Assembly (NCBI GenBank): GCA_026874595.1
Contig: CM049315.1
Location: 76,927,401 to 76,991,400, forward strand
DNA from: Sipunculus nudus
Lineage: Eukaryota; Annelida; Sipuncula; Golfingiida; Sipunculidae
DNA: 64,000 nt
Direction of reading: 5' to 3'
Position 1 is the stretch's first letter. Each line of letters starts with the position of its first letter. Made by a program: the position numbers and the translations under genes. Below the pieces are notes generated by a model. The model did not search any database. It saw only the letters and a program-made list of their open reading frames with translations, and was not told where the DNA came from. Positions 1 through 12,954 of this stretch are shown here, one piece after another.

Positions 1-730
1 ACACGCGCACGTTATAAAGCCCGCCGGCGGACATAATGCAGTCTGTGTACACAAAGCGTGCCGTCCGCGCAAGTGTCGCTCTCATATTCAATCAGTCTGA
101 TGTCACAAGCAAATAGCCCAGACTGCAGTTTCAATAAGCGACATCTGTTTGTTGATATCACATCCGTGTTTGAAGGAAAACGAAACAGCCTGAAAACAGC
201 ATGCCACCGGAAAACATCGCGCGCGACAGAAGTTCAGAAAGGCACAAGTTTTGTTCGTATCCACACTTTTAGGATTCATTATAGGAAATTTACCACCGTC
301 GGAGAAAATATTGAGTGGATTGTGCTCCTGTGTGGAGTAAACATATGGTGAAAAACGTGGTTAGAGGAGTTTAATGATTTAAAAAACTGCATGGTGATTT
401 TTATCCAATCATGTGAATAAACATCCTTTGAAAAAATGTAAAAGTAATAGTCACATTAATTTTTTAATAAACCATATAAACCAAAAAAGAACACATAGAT
501 GATGCATAAAATTAAGCCACATATTATATATTTCATTACTCTATAATGTATGTTTATTATCAAGAAAGATTAAATATCTTTTATTAAGTTTGAACCATAA
601 GATGGAAACTTTTAAAGATTTTTAGATTATCCTATTTTGATATTCATAAATATATATATGGTATAAGTATTGCCAGGCCTGTTTCGTGTACATGCATGGT
701 ACGCTAATGTTATTACTCAGACTGAAGCAT
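1..730. other. Unassigned window edge
   Basis: The first 350 bases are richer in G+C than what follows and are open on the plus strand from about 58 to 351, but the translation is not recognisable and has no convincing start. The rest, to 730, is AT-rich and shows no gene, RNA or repeat that I can support. Confidence 0.5.
13..60 (+). promoter_or_regulatory. Possible TATA-type core promoter
   Basis: TATAAAG lies at 13-19 in a locally GC-rich context (GCCCGCCGGCGG follows), and an initiator-like TGCAGTCTGTG lies about 25-30 bases downstream. It could drive a plus-strand transcript into the open stretch at 58-351. This rests on motif match and spacing alone. Confidence 0.15.
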
Positions 731-740
731 TTATTATTAC

Positions 741-800
<60 letters not shown>
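731..800. repeat. (ATT)n microsatellite
   Basis: About 70 bases of TTA/ATT trinucleotide with one TAC interruption near the left end. It translates as poly-Ile or poly-Leu on plus and poly-Asn on minus; none of these is a gene. Confidence 0.95.
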
Positions 801-804
<4 letters not shown>

Positions 805-1582
805 GAGATTGTTTCGAAATTTGGTAAAAAAAAATGTATTAAACATTTTTTTATTTAATCTCAGGTTTGTCTATGCGAACCTTTATTCATGAGTATTTGA
901 TCAATACACTCTGGTTTTCGACCTTATGAAGACTCCTGTATATAACCTTTAAGAACGAACACAGATTCCAACGATCAGAATGTCACACCTTTAGGCTTAT
1001 ATAAACACGTTTAAATGAAGGATAAAATTCCTATATATTTTCTATGACACGTGAACCATATGATTTACACTTTCAGGCCATGGGAGGACTTTTGTCTTGT
1101 TATTTTCTCATCTTTCTTAAGACAGGCGTGTATTTATCATCTTTACGGCATCTTCCTCGCCTCGAGCCTGAAAAATAACACCACTCAACCAATCAAGATC
1201 ATTGTTACATTGTCACTCGGCTGATTGAAGCCCACACCTGATAGCCCCACATTGGCTCACCTGGTTTGGGTCAGTTATTGTGTTTGCTGTAGGGCCCTGT
1301 GATTTGGTTTTGGTTATTGAAGATAATTTAGCCACGCTAACAGATTACGCCATTAGCTTGTTCCACGCTTGTCAGGGCACGTCAACTTCAGCTGCTGGTG
1401 GACACGGGGCCACTGAATTCCTGAGGCTTCGAAACTCTATATCTAAAAAATGGTGAATCAGCTAAAGCTGACAGCGACGTGTAAGGAAAACGCTAAGATC
1501 AGCTGCGGTGACTCCGCAGGATGTTAGAACTTCGGTACTGCTTATTAAAGAACTGATGACAAAACTGAAACATCAGTCTATC
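801..1582. other. Unassigned, moderately complex DNA
   Basis: About 1140-1420 is less AT-rich than its surroundings, with CCAAT-type (CAACCAATCAAGATCATTG) and ATTAGC motifs. It could be conserved non-coding DNA, but no ORF, splice-bounded exon or repeat is visible. Confidence 0.4.
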
Positions 1583-1583
1583 G

Positions 1584-1678
<95 letters not shown>

Positions 1679-1722
1679 GTATAATATATTATATATAAAT
1701 ATTTGTCTGTCTTTCTCTCTCT

Positions 1723-1762
<40 letters not shown>
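1583..1762. repeat. Compound (CT)n-(TA)n microsatellite
   Basis: (CT)n runs to about 1629, followed by (TA)n blocks separated by a short TTTGTCTGTCTTTCTC spacer, ending at about 1762. Confidence 0.95.
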
Positions 1763-1764
<2 letters not shown>

Positions 1765-4700
1765 CCATAATTTGCGTATATGATTTGCTGACTTAAACCG
1801 TTTATTCTGTAGTTTGAAATAAACGCGTCATACGTAGCTTAAAACTATTGAAACGTATCGTCATGCAGGTATGCTTTATTGTTTTGTGTTTTTCCTTTTA
1901 ATATAACATCAAACAATTTTAGATTTATAGTGTTTCATCTTTTTTATGTAAGAAATAATATATATTTATATAGATGGATTTTGTTTTGTATTTCTGTTGA
2001 TTCGTCATACACAGGCCCTTATTACGTGAATAACATTTTTCATGCCGATCTGATCAAACTCGAAATTTATCTTATTCAAAGGTATTTATAAAAAAGCTGT
2101 TGTACTTAGGTTCATAAGTTCCATAGGTGCTCATACAGAAATCCTTTACAGAAACCAGACAGCTTTATCAGATGATTTTCATTCGCCACTTGTTTGTACA
2201 TCATGGGGATATCTTTAATATATACCTGTATATGACAATTGGCTGTTTAAAGGATCACGCTTCATTGATTAATTTATATAAAAAATACTGAAAATACTGA
2301 AAGATTTAATGTTGGGTCTTCTAAAACAGACTTAACAAGTTAGTTTCAACTATTTATATTGTCTTTGTGCTGTATATCCTTTTTAAAATCCTATTGGTTG
2401 TTACGTTGTTATGTTTCTGTGTTAAAAGTAAACACAACCCACGTGAGTCTGTTTACCATAACAAGATTGCATGACCTGAGCTCTGATTTCCCAAACAGAA
2501 AGCAATTATATGAAAGAAAAAAAAAATGAAACACCAGTTGGAAGACTGAAAAATCTTGATTTGTGAAGTTGGCGTGTGCGCTGTTTTTTTATATATAAGC
2601 AAACAGTTTTAGAACACAGTATTGGCAGATACCATACTATTTTAATGAGGAAACACTATATTTCGTGTATATTTAACATATACCAGGCAAGTGAATGGGT
2701 CCCTTTAATAGTAACATCATTTTTATTGTTTTGATATTAATCTGTTTCTGATTCTTTTTCATCTTTGTCCTCTTACTTTTATCATCAGTGACATCTTTAT
2801 GCATTCTCTATTTAAACTTTTACCTAAAGTTGTATCATTAAAAAAAAAGAATTTGCATAACGCTTCTTTATGACAACTTATAATATCTCCCGTCATTTTT
2901 AAATTATCGAATAATCACTTCAATCCTTCTTTTCATAGTAATCTTTGCATATGCACTTAACGCTGATAAATTTAGCGTACATATTTTTTCCTTTTTATTG
3001 CATTTTCTGGTTTGCAATAAAAGAATAATTCTTTATTATTCACTTTGCAGTAATAATAGGCAAAATGTACGAAACAGCGCCTGCAGAAGGTTATTGCCAA
3101 TAACGCTAATGAAAGTGAATTATTTAGAGGCTGATATTACTGTGAGAAGAACATCAAAATGCCTTGTTGTTCTTTAAAGTCTCACGGTAACACACGGGAA
3201 ACGTCACTATCTGTGATCTGGTCATTATCTGCACAGAGATTGTCGGGCGGGGTACTAGTTGTTAATTAATGCCCGTCCAAAGGCGGCCGGCAGGACCGAA
3301 CGCGTAACGTCGCGTGACGGCGCAACAGGTCAGGACTATGCCGTGACTAATGACATGTTTTTCCATCCACAAATGGAAACCATACAAGTTTTAACAGATG
3401 GTGTCCCACTGCACACGTGCTTGGCGTAAAACGTAGCATCTAGTATTGTCATTGTTGTTGTTTGTTATCATGGTTATATCTTTATTGCGTTATACCACAT
3501 GGTGGGAAACAGCGTTCACCAGGTGAGAGAAAATAATTTGTCTGGGATAAATGATGAGGTCTAGTACCCGGAAACCATGATGCTTCGCGTCCCAGGTTAC
3601 CGAGTGCCTTTTGGGAGGTATAGAGTTAACTGTTGAACGAAGTATTTTATTTCATTTTTTATTTGATTAAAAAAATACAAATGGAAACATACAAAATACA
3701 TAAAATAAACAATTTAATACAAAAGAAAACATACACTATACATAAATATAAACAGTCACATAATATATACATATATAGTGCTTTTATATAATATTTACTT
3801 CATTGTGCTTTTTTTGGTTCTTACGAGAAATAACGTGTCCTATTTATTGTTTTATATATAATGGATTTGTAATCAGGGAATTCTCAACTAATTATATATT
3901 GACAATTTTCCATTTACTTTCATGAATATGTAATTTTAACATTACTTTTTGCTGCTTTTTCTTCAATATAAATTATATCACTAAGAAAGCACTTAAATCT
4001 TCTAAAGGAAGGTTTTTTTCTCCTCACACCGAGTGATGAATTTATATCTCTATATATAAGTGCCTAAATTAACATTTTTATATTCAAGTGCTTCAAATTT
4101 TAATATTCTTTCCTTTTTAAGTGAGTCAGATATATCTGAACATAACTTCTTTACAATAATAAAGAAGTATTGTTGTATCTATGTTAACATCTGCCTTACA
4201 AACGACCAAAGTTATGTGCACATGGACTCTAATAACCCATTAATTCCAACGGCCCCTAGTCAGATGGCAAACTTAATAAATTATTCCAACTATTCTTAAT
4301 CGACCGCTCAGAGACACGATTCTACGTCCCTGCTAATGATAATGAGACATTGCAATGGCAACTTCACAGCTCACGTAGTTCATGCTGCTTAGGTCAAGGT
4401 CCAAAATTATAAGGTACATATCTATTACATGTGAAAATTAGAATGACCAAAGATCAGTTTTGAAAACACGTATGAGAGAGCAAGCGCAGACATGCACGGA
4501 CAGAACCGGAGAATATGGAGTGTAGGTTAAAAATAAATATTAATTTAAAATCTGTTACCTATGTCTTAAATTGTGCCAAAAGATAAAGTTTTGAAAATCA
4601 ACCACATCGGATATCTAGCAACAAACAAACGTATAGCGATAGAAAAGAATTTAGAAAAGGGAACCATTAGCTCGACGGAGCTAGAAAGGCCAGAAAAGCC

Positions 4701-6240
4701 CGCTAACCAAACAAATGATATAGAAATAGACTCCTCATTCCCTATGAGCCTGTCTCCGTACAGGACAAGCTTAATTAACTGTTCACATTGATACACCATT
4801 CCAGTCCAGTTTACCGCACAGACTGAATGTCCATGCTGGCAGACTCGAGATAGACTCGAGAACCCTATACGGGTCGTGACTAATGCCTTTCTGCCTGTCC
4901 CAGATAGGCAAACATGTGCAGGGAAAGGCATTTTCCAGTTTGTATCAATCAAAAAGAAAGGTGAACACTTAGATGTTTTCCACATTAGCAACTGATAAGT
5001 AGTTACAAACATGACACAAAAACTAAATATTTTGCAGATGGTTTTCCACCGACTCCCTATACTTCCTATATATTTTCTTATAAAAATAGTCTAAAGTTTT
5101 TTATATTTCGGGCATTTATTTCCTCATCTCCTATATTTTTCTGGATTTATTTTCACTGCACAATCGTGTTTCTGCAATAACAGTTTTACTATTGAATTTA
5201 GGATGGCATGTAAGATGAGCGGATTGCACTGAACAAAGTGTGACTGAAAGTTTGATATGATGGCATGTTGCATCTTAAGAAGCGGGAAGGTAAATTTTTC
5301 TGGGAAAGGCAAACCTGTATCAACGCCTTTCCCTTGGAAAAGTGGAAATTTCATATTATTACGATCCATGTGGATCCATATAGGTATATAACTATAAAAA
5401 AGTTTTCCGTTGATTAACATGCGGGACGGGTATATATGTGATTTAGTTTCACCAATCGCCACGGCTCGAGCCCCGTTTTCTTAAGTAAGATTGTTGATAT
5501 GATAATCCCTAAAAAAAAACAAGTAACCGCTCACGCTGAACAGATACATTAGTGTCCCAGCAGACACCTTAAGCTGATAAATCATTTTACCAGCTATTTA
5601 CAATAAGTCTAACGAATCATTCTTAATAGTCATATAACCCTTTCGCTATGGTAAACTATCCCAACATGTCACACTTACAAAAACATCATCTGGTTAGCTT
5701 TTGGACAACTCTAATGGACATTAACAGCTGTAATCTCGCCGATTTTTTTTGGATAATTACAAATCAGACCCTACAAATCTTGAGCGTCTATAAAAGTATT
5801 ATACAAAATTTAAAGTAATAATGAGGAAACTACTGTTAAATTTATTTTATTATCAAAAGAGAAAGGAACACATCACCTGTAAACTTTAAGATTAAGTTTC
5901 TGTAGTTGTGGTGTATCTTCAGATCACATTATTAGTCATTCCTGCAACCATCACTTTAGAGTATCTCATTAGACAGATTACTTCTTAATTTTGAGAAAGG
6001 GACACTTACTCTATAGTGGCCAGAGGTATAACTCATTAATATTCATGAAAGAGCGCCAGGGGCCGGCCGGACATTGCCACTAAGACCCAGTACAAATAGT
6101 GCTTCCAATAAGAAGTCATCTGACCCGTGATTATGATGTAGGGCAGCGTCCAGATGTAGAGTCTGCAGACAAGAAAACATCTGTCGGCTCACTGTGTGGT
6201 ACCTCAGACGTTCGTGGTTGTATAAGGAATGCGCTCAGAC
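1763..6240. other. Long AT-rich intergenic stretch
   Basis: Mostly A/T-rich DNA with no recognisable gene. A 148-codon minus-strand reading at 4566-5012 and a 72-codon plus-strand reading at 4573-4791 overlap on opposite strands. Neither has a recognisable domain or splice context, so neither is called. Around 6050-6070 there is a GGGGCCGGCCGG cluster. Confidence 0.5.
3245..3330. other. CpG-dense island-like patch
   Basis: About 85 bases with many CpG dinucleotides (for example GAACGCGTAACGTCGCGTGA) in otherwise AT-rich DNA. It could be a short unmethylated regulatory patch. No ORF or TATA box is obvious beside it. Confidence 0.3.
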
Positions 6241-6618
6241 CAGCTTCCGTAGTCTAGGGTTAGAGCACAGGACCCAAAGCCGGGAAATCGTGAGTTCGAT
6301 TCTCAGCCGAGGCGGTGAGATTTTTCACTGTCGGCCCGTGCCCAGGGTGAACGCTCTGAAGGCTTAATGGGAAGACTTTGCCCAACAGTCGTGTTTACTC
6401 ACAAACGAGTGCGCCTATCGGGGGTTCCTCGGTGTTATGGCCGATCAATTGGAATGACCTACACCCAGGACCCGCGGGAGTGGTAAACTGAGCCTTGTTG
6501 ACACCAGGATTATTGGGTGTAAGCCCCGGTCAAGTAATTCGAAACCAGATTGGAATTCTGCAGATGTATATAAATCTTAGTTAAGCAAGCGTTAAAATAG
6601 ATACCTCCACCAAAAAGT
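6241..6618 (+). mobile_element. tRNA-derived SINE, copy 1 (full length)
   Basis: The tRNA-like head has an A-box-like TCTAGGGTTAGAGC near 6254-6267 and a B box GTTCGATTC at 6294-6302. These are the internal RNA polymerase III promoter of tRNA-class SINEs. The conserved body (GAGATTTTTCACTGTCGGCC, then the GAGTGCGCC block) and the tail GGAATTCTGCAGATGTATAT follow, ending at ATACCTCCACC. The same order appears at 31698-32104, so this is one dispersed family. Confidence 0.85.
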
Positions 6619-7341
6619 CTTTAAAAATAAAAAGAAATGAATACAATCATACAATCCAACAGTACTATTAAACACCTGTACTTCGTGTGTCAATTTAAAT
6701 ATTGCACTAAGGACATTTGTACATAAAACAATTTGACCAGATAAGAAAAAAAATTATACCCGGGTATACTCTCTGTCTAAATATTGTATTGATATAGTTG
6801 CACGACAAGACCAGACAGAAAGAACAGTACAGGGGCCTAGATCCCATGGAGACCCCAGACCAATTCTGAATTGACTTACACCGTCTATGAATAATTGGAG
6901 GTTGAAATAGCTCAGACAGGTTGATATAAGATAACACTTTTTGAAATAAGGATGTAAAATACACGGTGTGTAAATTAATGAAGTCCTAAATGGTTAAGGG
7001 AACCACATAGTTAAACACATCTTTTAACTGAAGAATTTTAACGGATCAAAAGATTATGCGCTGCAGTCGTTATCGTATTTTTTTTTGCAGGAGCTGAAAT
7101 GGAAAAATAAGTATCCTTTTTACTTCGGTTACCTGACATGTGGGGTCGTCAATGCGTTTGCCTCTATTGATGGTAGTAACACCTGTGTTGCCTTTATATT
7201 ATATATACATAATTACTATCAGAACACCTGGGTTAAGTGCTCCATTATTACAAACTTGACATATTTATGTAATGATTACTTAAGCGTGTAACCCCAAGGT
7301 ACACATGCACGGAGGAGTTTCCCGCGTTTTGATCACATGTA
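6619..7341. other. Unassigned
   Basis: AT-rich sequence with short open readings on both strands and none that I recognise. I see no structured RNA or repeat here. Confidence 0.5.
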
Positions 7342-7604
7342 TTACACACCTGTGGTAGAACTGGCGCACCTTCTCTCCGGCACGCATGAATTTCTCAAGC
7401 ATAGGAGCGACAGTAGCTTAGCATTATCTAATGAAGCAGTCAGTAAGTCTTGTAATATTGTTAAGAGGCCGGGGTCGTTCAGAACAGGTGCGTCAGATGA
7501 CACATATGCTCTCACGTTCTTGTTTCTTTGGTGAAGGGATGCTGGAAAGGATGCAAATACACGCATCATACGCTCCAGATCTTCCTTAACGGGCTTATTC
7601 TTCT
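7342..7604 (-). pseudogene. Possible coding fragment, unidentified
   Basis: After an in-frame TGA, the minus strand is open for about 88 codons and is gene-like at its start (GKKNKPVKEDLERMMRVF), ending in STTGV before TAA. A CAG that could act as a splice acceptor precedes it at about 7605, but there is no pyrimidine tract. Near its end a different minus-strand frame reads MLEKFMRAGEKVRQFYHR, which looks equally coding and suggests a frameshifted, decayed gene or transposon fragment. It lies downstream of the protocadherin and its phase would fit a further terminal exon. I favour the decayed-fragment reading and cannot name the protein. Confidence 0.25.
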
Positions 7605-9534
7605 TCCCTGGCGCGAGACTTCATCCGGCCATATTTGTGGCCGCCTGTTCTAAAAACCCTCCCGTTAACAATCCTTCTCTGTGAAAATCTTTTAATTACT
7701 TAATGGGCATATTACTCTGTCAAGTTTCAAATAACTTCCGAAAGGTTATTGTTGATACAAAAGATTTTTTTTTAAAAGAAATAACATTTAGCACATTTTC
7801 ATTAATTATGTTATTAATATGTATAGCACTGTTAACAAAAGAATAATTTTTGTCTGTAAATAATTCATTTTAACAAAAAGCGAATGCAGCATAACACAGG
7901 ATGTAATTTATGAGTCACAGAGTCCATTTCATGAAATCTGAATGAATTATGTTTCTTTTTTATTCAGGTGTACATGATGTGATACAAAATACAATTCCTC
8001 TGGTCGAAGCGTGTTTTGTTTGTTCTGAAAGTCAATTTCCATTTAGAGTTTTTTTTTCAACGTAACTTTGTCAGATGAATTCGATTTAATAAAATCCTTT
8101 CATTCATATAAGTGAATGTTTTACTGAAACGTTAAACATATTTTTATATATAGTGATAGAACAGTTAACATAAGTTTTGTTTTCAATAAATAAAACGTAA
8201 ATACAACGTATATGCGTCCCAGGATCATTGTGTATTTTATGGACTGTGTCATGGACAGATCAGAGTTAAGGTTGCCCTGCCATGTTTTGTTAGAAGCTTC
8301 AAGTGTAATTAGCTTGGGATTTACGTTTCGTCCTGCCACCTGCAGTCCATTCATCACAACATTAGCAGAAGTAAGCCGCTTGCTGCACATGAGCGCTCAC
8401 CCACTTTTAGTCATCACTGACCAATCCCTGCGCATCCTGACGACCAGATGACAGAGAAAAGACCCAATTTCCGTAGAATCTGAAATAATATGCCACAGGC
8501 CCACGTCCGGGCAGTACAATCAATAAACCGCCTTTCTTGTGCCGGTGTTATGGGGTTTCCAATAAGCCGGGATCGCCGCGTCACCCTTGTCCCGAGCGAT
8601 ATATGAGAGTCGGTTCGCAGGGATTTGGCCCGGGGCATTGTGGGTCAACGGCTTGGCTGAAGGTTTTAATGACATTCACTCACCGTGAGTCTCTTAGTTT
8701 ATTGATTATTATTCTGGAAACGCCCACTATTAGGTTTGTTTTAGTACTATATTCTGGTCCTAATTTCGAGGATATGACTGTCGAGACCACCCAGTCTTTC
8801 AACTTAAGAGCTGTCTGTCTATATATTACCCAGACGAAGTGTTATATAAATTAACGTCTTTTATGACCAATATTTTCGCCTCCTGCAATAATACATCTCG
8901 CAACGAAGGCGGCTTCAGTCAAGTTTAGTGGCAAACCTTTTTAGTAGGATCCTAGGGAATTGCCTATATATTCCAAAATTTTTAGCAATGCTTAAATTAT
9001 TTTGCTTAAAGATATTTCACCAAATCTACAAAAAAAGTACAAGATAGTTAAGCTAAAAATGCGAAAAAAAATCTAAAATACCATGCACTGGATATATAGG
9101 ACATTTAAAATAAAACAGTTTTGGTGAAGAATGTTAACAATATTACTCCCCCGCCCCCCTCTGCCCCCTCCCCATTTTCCCTTGCATTTGCATGTACTAT
9201 TTCATAGTAATCAAAGACAAGATATATATTCAAAATGCATACCAAAAAAAGGGGGGGGGGGTGTCAAGGTAAGGTGAACCGAGGTTTAAAAGTCAGAGGT
9301 AAAAACACGAATGAAGAAAATTCATTTATTCGGCATGACATGCACAATGTACACCTGTAACATATACATAAGGTTTATGGAATGGACATTGAATTCGTAA
9401 TTTTTGTGATATCACTTCTTGCACCCACTTTTCTTGTGAATATTATCAAAATAAAACTGTATTCATTCGTTCTTATATGGAAATAAACTTAAAATATTAT
9501 AGTATATATATATATATATATACATACATACATT

Positions 9535-9568
<34 letters not shown>

Positions 9569-10260
9569 TATTTACACTCACTATGATTATTACTAAACTG
9601 TCTGAAAAGAACACCTGTTTTCGCTCGTCAAAGGTCTTATAACACAAATTATATTGTATATATAGTTATACACAAACACATACATACATACATATATATT
9701 TATATTTGTATATAAATATATGTGTATATAAATATGTCCGTAAAATATACGTACAACCAAAACTTAAAGACTAAAACTAGAATACACGGTAGACTGAAAC
9801 CCATGGGCAAGACAATGCAATTACGTGACAACGTAGAACAGTAAATATATATATATATATAATAAAAATATTGCACACTGCAACATATATAAACATACAT
9901 GATTCACGTATTACAACAAAGTTTTTCAAGTGAAACGAATGTCCGCTGTCGGTTTTTCTATCAAACAGATCAATTATTTAAAACTCTCTTATTACATATT
10001 AAGTAATTAATATGTACATAAACCGGGATGGGCAAATGTATTTACACAAATGACACATGCACATATTTCATTATGAATAAAACCAAGCTGATATGTGTAT
10101 ATATATGACATAAAATTATTATTAGAATCATGTGCGAAATTATAAACAGCTTTCTCTATATAGTTTATATACATAGCGTATAAGACTGTGCTTATTTTGG
10201 CACAATTTTGGTCAGTTTTTATAATATCAATGTGAAAACCCCAATTAAACGTGTTATAAA

Positions 10261-10261
<1 letters not shown>
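7605..10261. other. Unassigned intergenic DNA
   Basis: About 8210-8660 is less AT-rich and open on both strands, with no recognisable product or clear splice boundaries. A pyrimidine/C-rich patch lies near 9147-9175 and a G run near 9251-9260. The rest is AT-rich. Confidence 0.45.
9501..9568. repeat. (TA)n microsatellite
   Basis: Two (TA)n blocks separated by a TACATACATACATTTA spacer. Looser TA/CA repeats continue at about 9655-9735 and 9844-9862. Confidence 0.9.
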
Positions 10262-10320
<59 letters not shown>

Positions 10321-10334
10321 ATATTATATATGTG
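10262..10334. repeat. (TA)n microsatellite
   Basis: About 70 bases of TA dinucleotide with two TATTATA interruptions at its right end. Confidence 0.95.
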
Positions 10335-10473
10335 TGTATATATATGCAGAAAATAGAAGCCATGTATAAACCGCGGTCATATAATAAGCCAACGCTTGAC
10401 ACAATGATTTTTATAAACATTTAAATATTTTCATATACCATAATATACACTTTCAGTCTACTCATATTGCGAA

Positions 10474-10583
10474 TCACACTTGAGTGACGATTTCAACCGG
10501 TATTGGAGGCAGTGGAATGAAATAGACATCCTTGGAGTTCATTTCTGTGATCACCAGCCGGTAAAGGGCGCACGAAGGACAGT
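10474..10583 (-). CDS. Protocadherin, candidate alternative last exon (TQV end)
   Basis: A strong acceptor (TTTACTTTCCTTTTCCAG) ends at 10584. Entered in phase 1 from exon 3, the exon reads 35 codons beyond the split Asp codon, from DCPSCALYRL through YFIPLPPIPV to EIVTQV, then TGA at 10476-10474. The last residues T-Q-V form a class I PDZ ligand, as expected for an adhesion receptor tail. It lies about 2.4 kb downstream of the other candidate last exon and would replace it by alternative 3' splicing. The strong acceptor, the fitting phase and the PDZ end support it. No transcript evidence is available, and it could belong to another gene. Confidence 0.5.
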
Positions 10584-12954
10584 CTGGAAAAGGAAAGTAA
10601 AAACAAATGAATGTCAAACTAACGTAACTCAAAAACGATTCGGTATGTCTATACCTGGTTTTTCGGACATTTTATTATTTTTTTTAATTTATTAAATTAA
10701 ATTTTCGATATTGTAGTTGTATTTTGCAATATCTCTGTATTTCTTTACTGCATGTGCACAGTGTTTCATATAGAGTCTGTCAATCGTTTCTTTTATATTT
10801 ATAAAAGTAGTCACAAAATAAAATTATAAAAGAACAGACATTGACTTATTTGTGAGTGAATATTCCAAAGAACAGTTGTAACATATATGATTATTGGTCA
10901 CATACTTCAAGGACTTATGTCTAATCAACATTTAAACGATATTAAATATTACCAATCATTTGCACTTAAGTCAACTGCAAACAGCTAGAAAATGTACGTT
11001 AATAATTCCGATGAGGGCATGTAAAAAAAAAAAAAAATGGTGTCCTTCTTCTTAATATCTAATCTCATGGAAACATTCGTTCTTTTGAGCATTGCAATCC
11101 CGACAACATCATTATAACGTCATTACAATTTTGATAAACTGAATAAACACATTTAACATGTCAAATTTTGAATAATAGTAAAGTTGCTACATACATAAAC
11201 AGATAATATTTTGTAAAAGACTGTTTTTTAAGCGGTGCATGCGAAACCTTTTCTAACAAATTACACAGTCAGAAAATAAACTTATTGACTTATTTCCCCA
11301 ATTAAGTTTGTTGCATAAACACATTGAATAAATTATTGCTTAATCATCCCACGACTTAAATTTGAAAATTCTATAAATACATGTATGGGAAAAAATCAAA
11401 AGAGACACCGAATCATAGTTTAATTTTGTAAAAGACACGGAAAAACCATTGCATTTAAACTTAAAAAAATATCATGTAAATAAACAAGGCAAATTAACAA
11501 CTCGAAAGCTGAATGCACGTTAAAAGCAAAGTTCTTGGGTTGAATGAATGGGTTAATTCAATCACACAATAAACAGATTGGGAAGGGAACTAGATACCAT
11601 AAAGTTGGTAAAAACTACCGTAAATAAGCTGTAAACACAACTAAAACCTAACAAACTGGCGACCCAGGGAGACAAGCTGTCTCAGCTGGCAGCCATATTC
11701 AGCCGCCCTTGGGTTGTTAACATTCAACACTAGTTAAATAATTAACAGAGACAACGGTGAGTCGGATTCAATTAAACGAACGTACCCGTGGGTGACATGC
11801 AATAATACAATCGCGTCAGGGCTCCAGGGCCGGAGGGGAGGTTCACTGGGAGGGGTCTCACAAATGTCAATCTTTACATTGAACTAACTCAGCATGATGA
11901 ATATGGTGAAAAAGTGTTTTGTAAGTGGTGAAAAAATGGCGGCGTAATGATGTGAAAAAGGTTGATGTAGTTAGTGCTCCAACAACTGTGTTATAAGAAT
12001 ACACAATGAGCTGAATGAACTGAACAGAGTTTTAAAATATATGATCATAAGACAATGTATTCCAAACAAAATACTTTCCAAACAGGCTGTTACTTAATCA
12101 AAATTATATCACTTTACCATACTATATATAAAGCTGTATAAAAGTATATTTAACTGTATAACCTGAATTTAAAAGCCGATATTTGCTTCTGTACAAATAC
12201 TCTATTTAATTGACATATTTATTTATATTTTGTTGGTATCATTTTGCTTATAATATGTTCTGTAAATACACAAAGTGAAAAAAAAAACCAAAAACAACTC
12301 CCGTATACCCATTTCTGCAATTTTGCGATTTACTCTCTTTTTTCTCTAAATTCAATTAAATTATAATATCATGTAATATTATACATATTCATTTTATTAT
12401 TGCCCAATTAATAGGAATTAAAACGTTCCAGGATTCATGTTTCTCTGAGGCGGCAATGTTGTTTCTTGAACCAGTGAAAAAGTGGATGTGTAAAGGATTT
12501 TTCTTTCAAGGTCCATTGATAACGAATATCGAAAGTATTTATTTCCCAATAAAGTATATATTATCGCATAATTAAGTAATGGACTAAATTCCCAGTATAG
12601 CTCCTTTACAACATCGAGATATAATATACAGGAGTTGTACGTAACCTGCGATCTTGATAAGAAACCTCGCACCGGGGTGCATGTGTTGTGGCTGCCTACG
12701 TATTAAGCGTTATCCCGGATATTCCTGATATAACTATTTTTAGAATAAACAAAAAATGTGACAAAGTTAATATGAAATTAAATCACATTTATAACAAGGT
12801 TTAAATAAATACATATATTTGAATAAAAGTAAGCGGAATGAAATATATAAGAAAAAATAACCAAAACAGTATACAGATACCGACAAATGGTATACAAATA
12901 ATTAGAGGTCAAGAGGAGACGAATGCTAACGATATAACTTTTATTACTCTGACC
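10584..12954. other. Sequence between the two candidate last exons
   Basis: AT-rich. A more complex block at about 11640-11870 (CTGGCGACCCAGGGAGACAA, then a GGCCGGAGGGGAGG stretch) stands out and may be a conserved element. I find no bounded exon in it. An 84-codon minus-strand reading at 12418-12672 looks like chance. Confidence 0.4.
12940..12945 (-). terminator. Possible polyadenylation signal
   Basis: AATAAA on the minus strand lies only about 10 bases after the TGA of the 12955-13028 exon. If used, the 3' untranslated region would be very short. In AT-rich DNA the hexamer can also occur by chance. Confidence 0.25.

Noticed and set aside
622-858. Poly-Asn, poly-Ile and poly-Leu readings
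   Set aside because: They are translations of the (ATT)n microsatellite.
4566-5012. 148-codon minus-strand reading as a gene
   Set aside because: No recognisable domain or splice context, and it overlaps an equally plausible plus-strand reading. It is likely chance.
6294-6302. tRNA gene at the B box
   Set aside because: The tRNA-like head cannot fold into a complete tRNA and continues into a SINE body shared with other copies.
8212-8640. Readings on both strands in a GC-richer patch, including a possible exon after GGACTGCAG
   Set aside because: The acceptor lacks a pyrimidine tract, the phase-1 reading stops after 13 codons, and the product is unrecognised.
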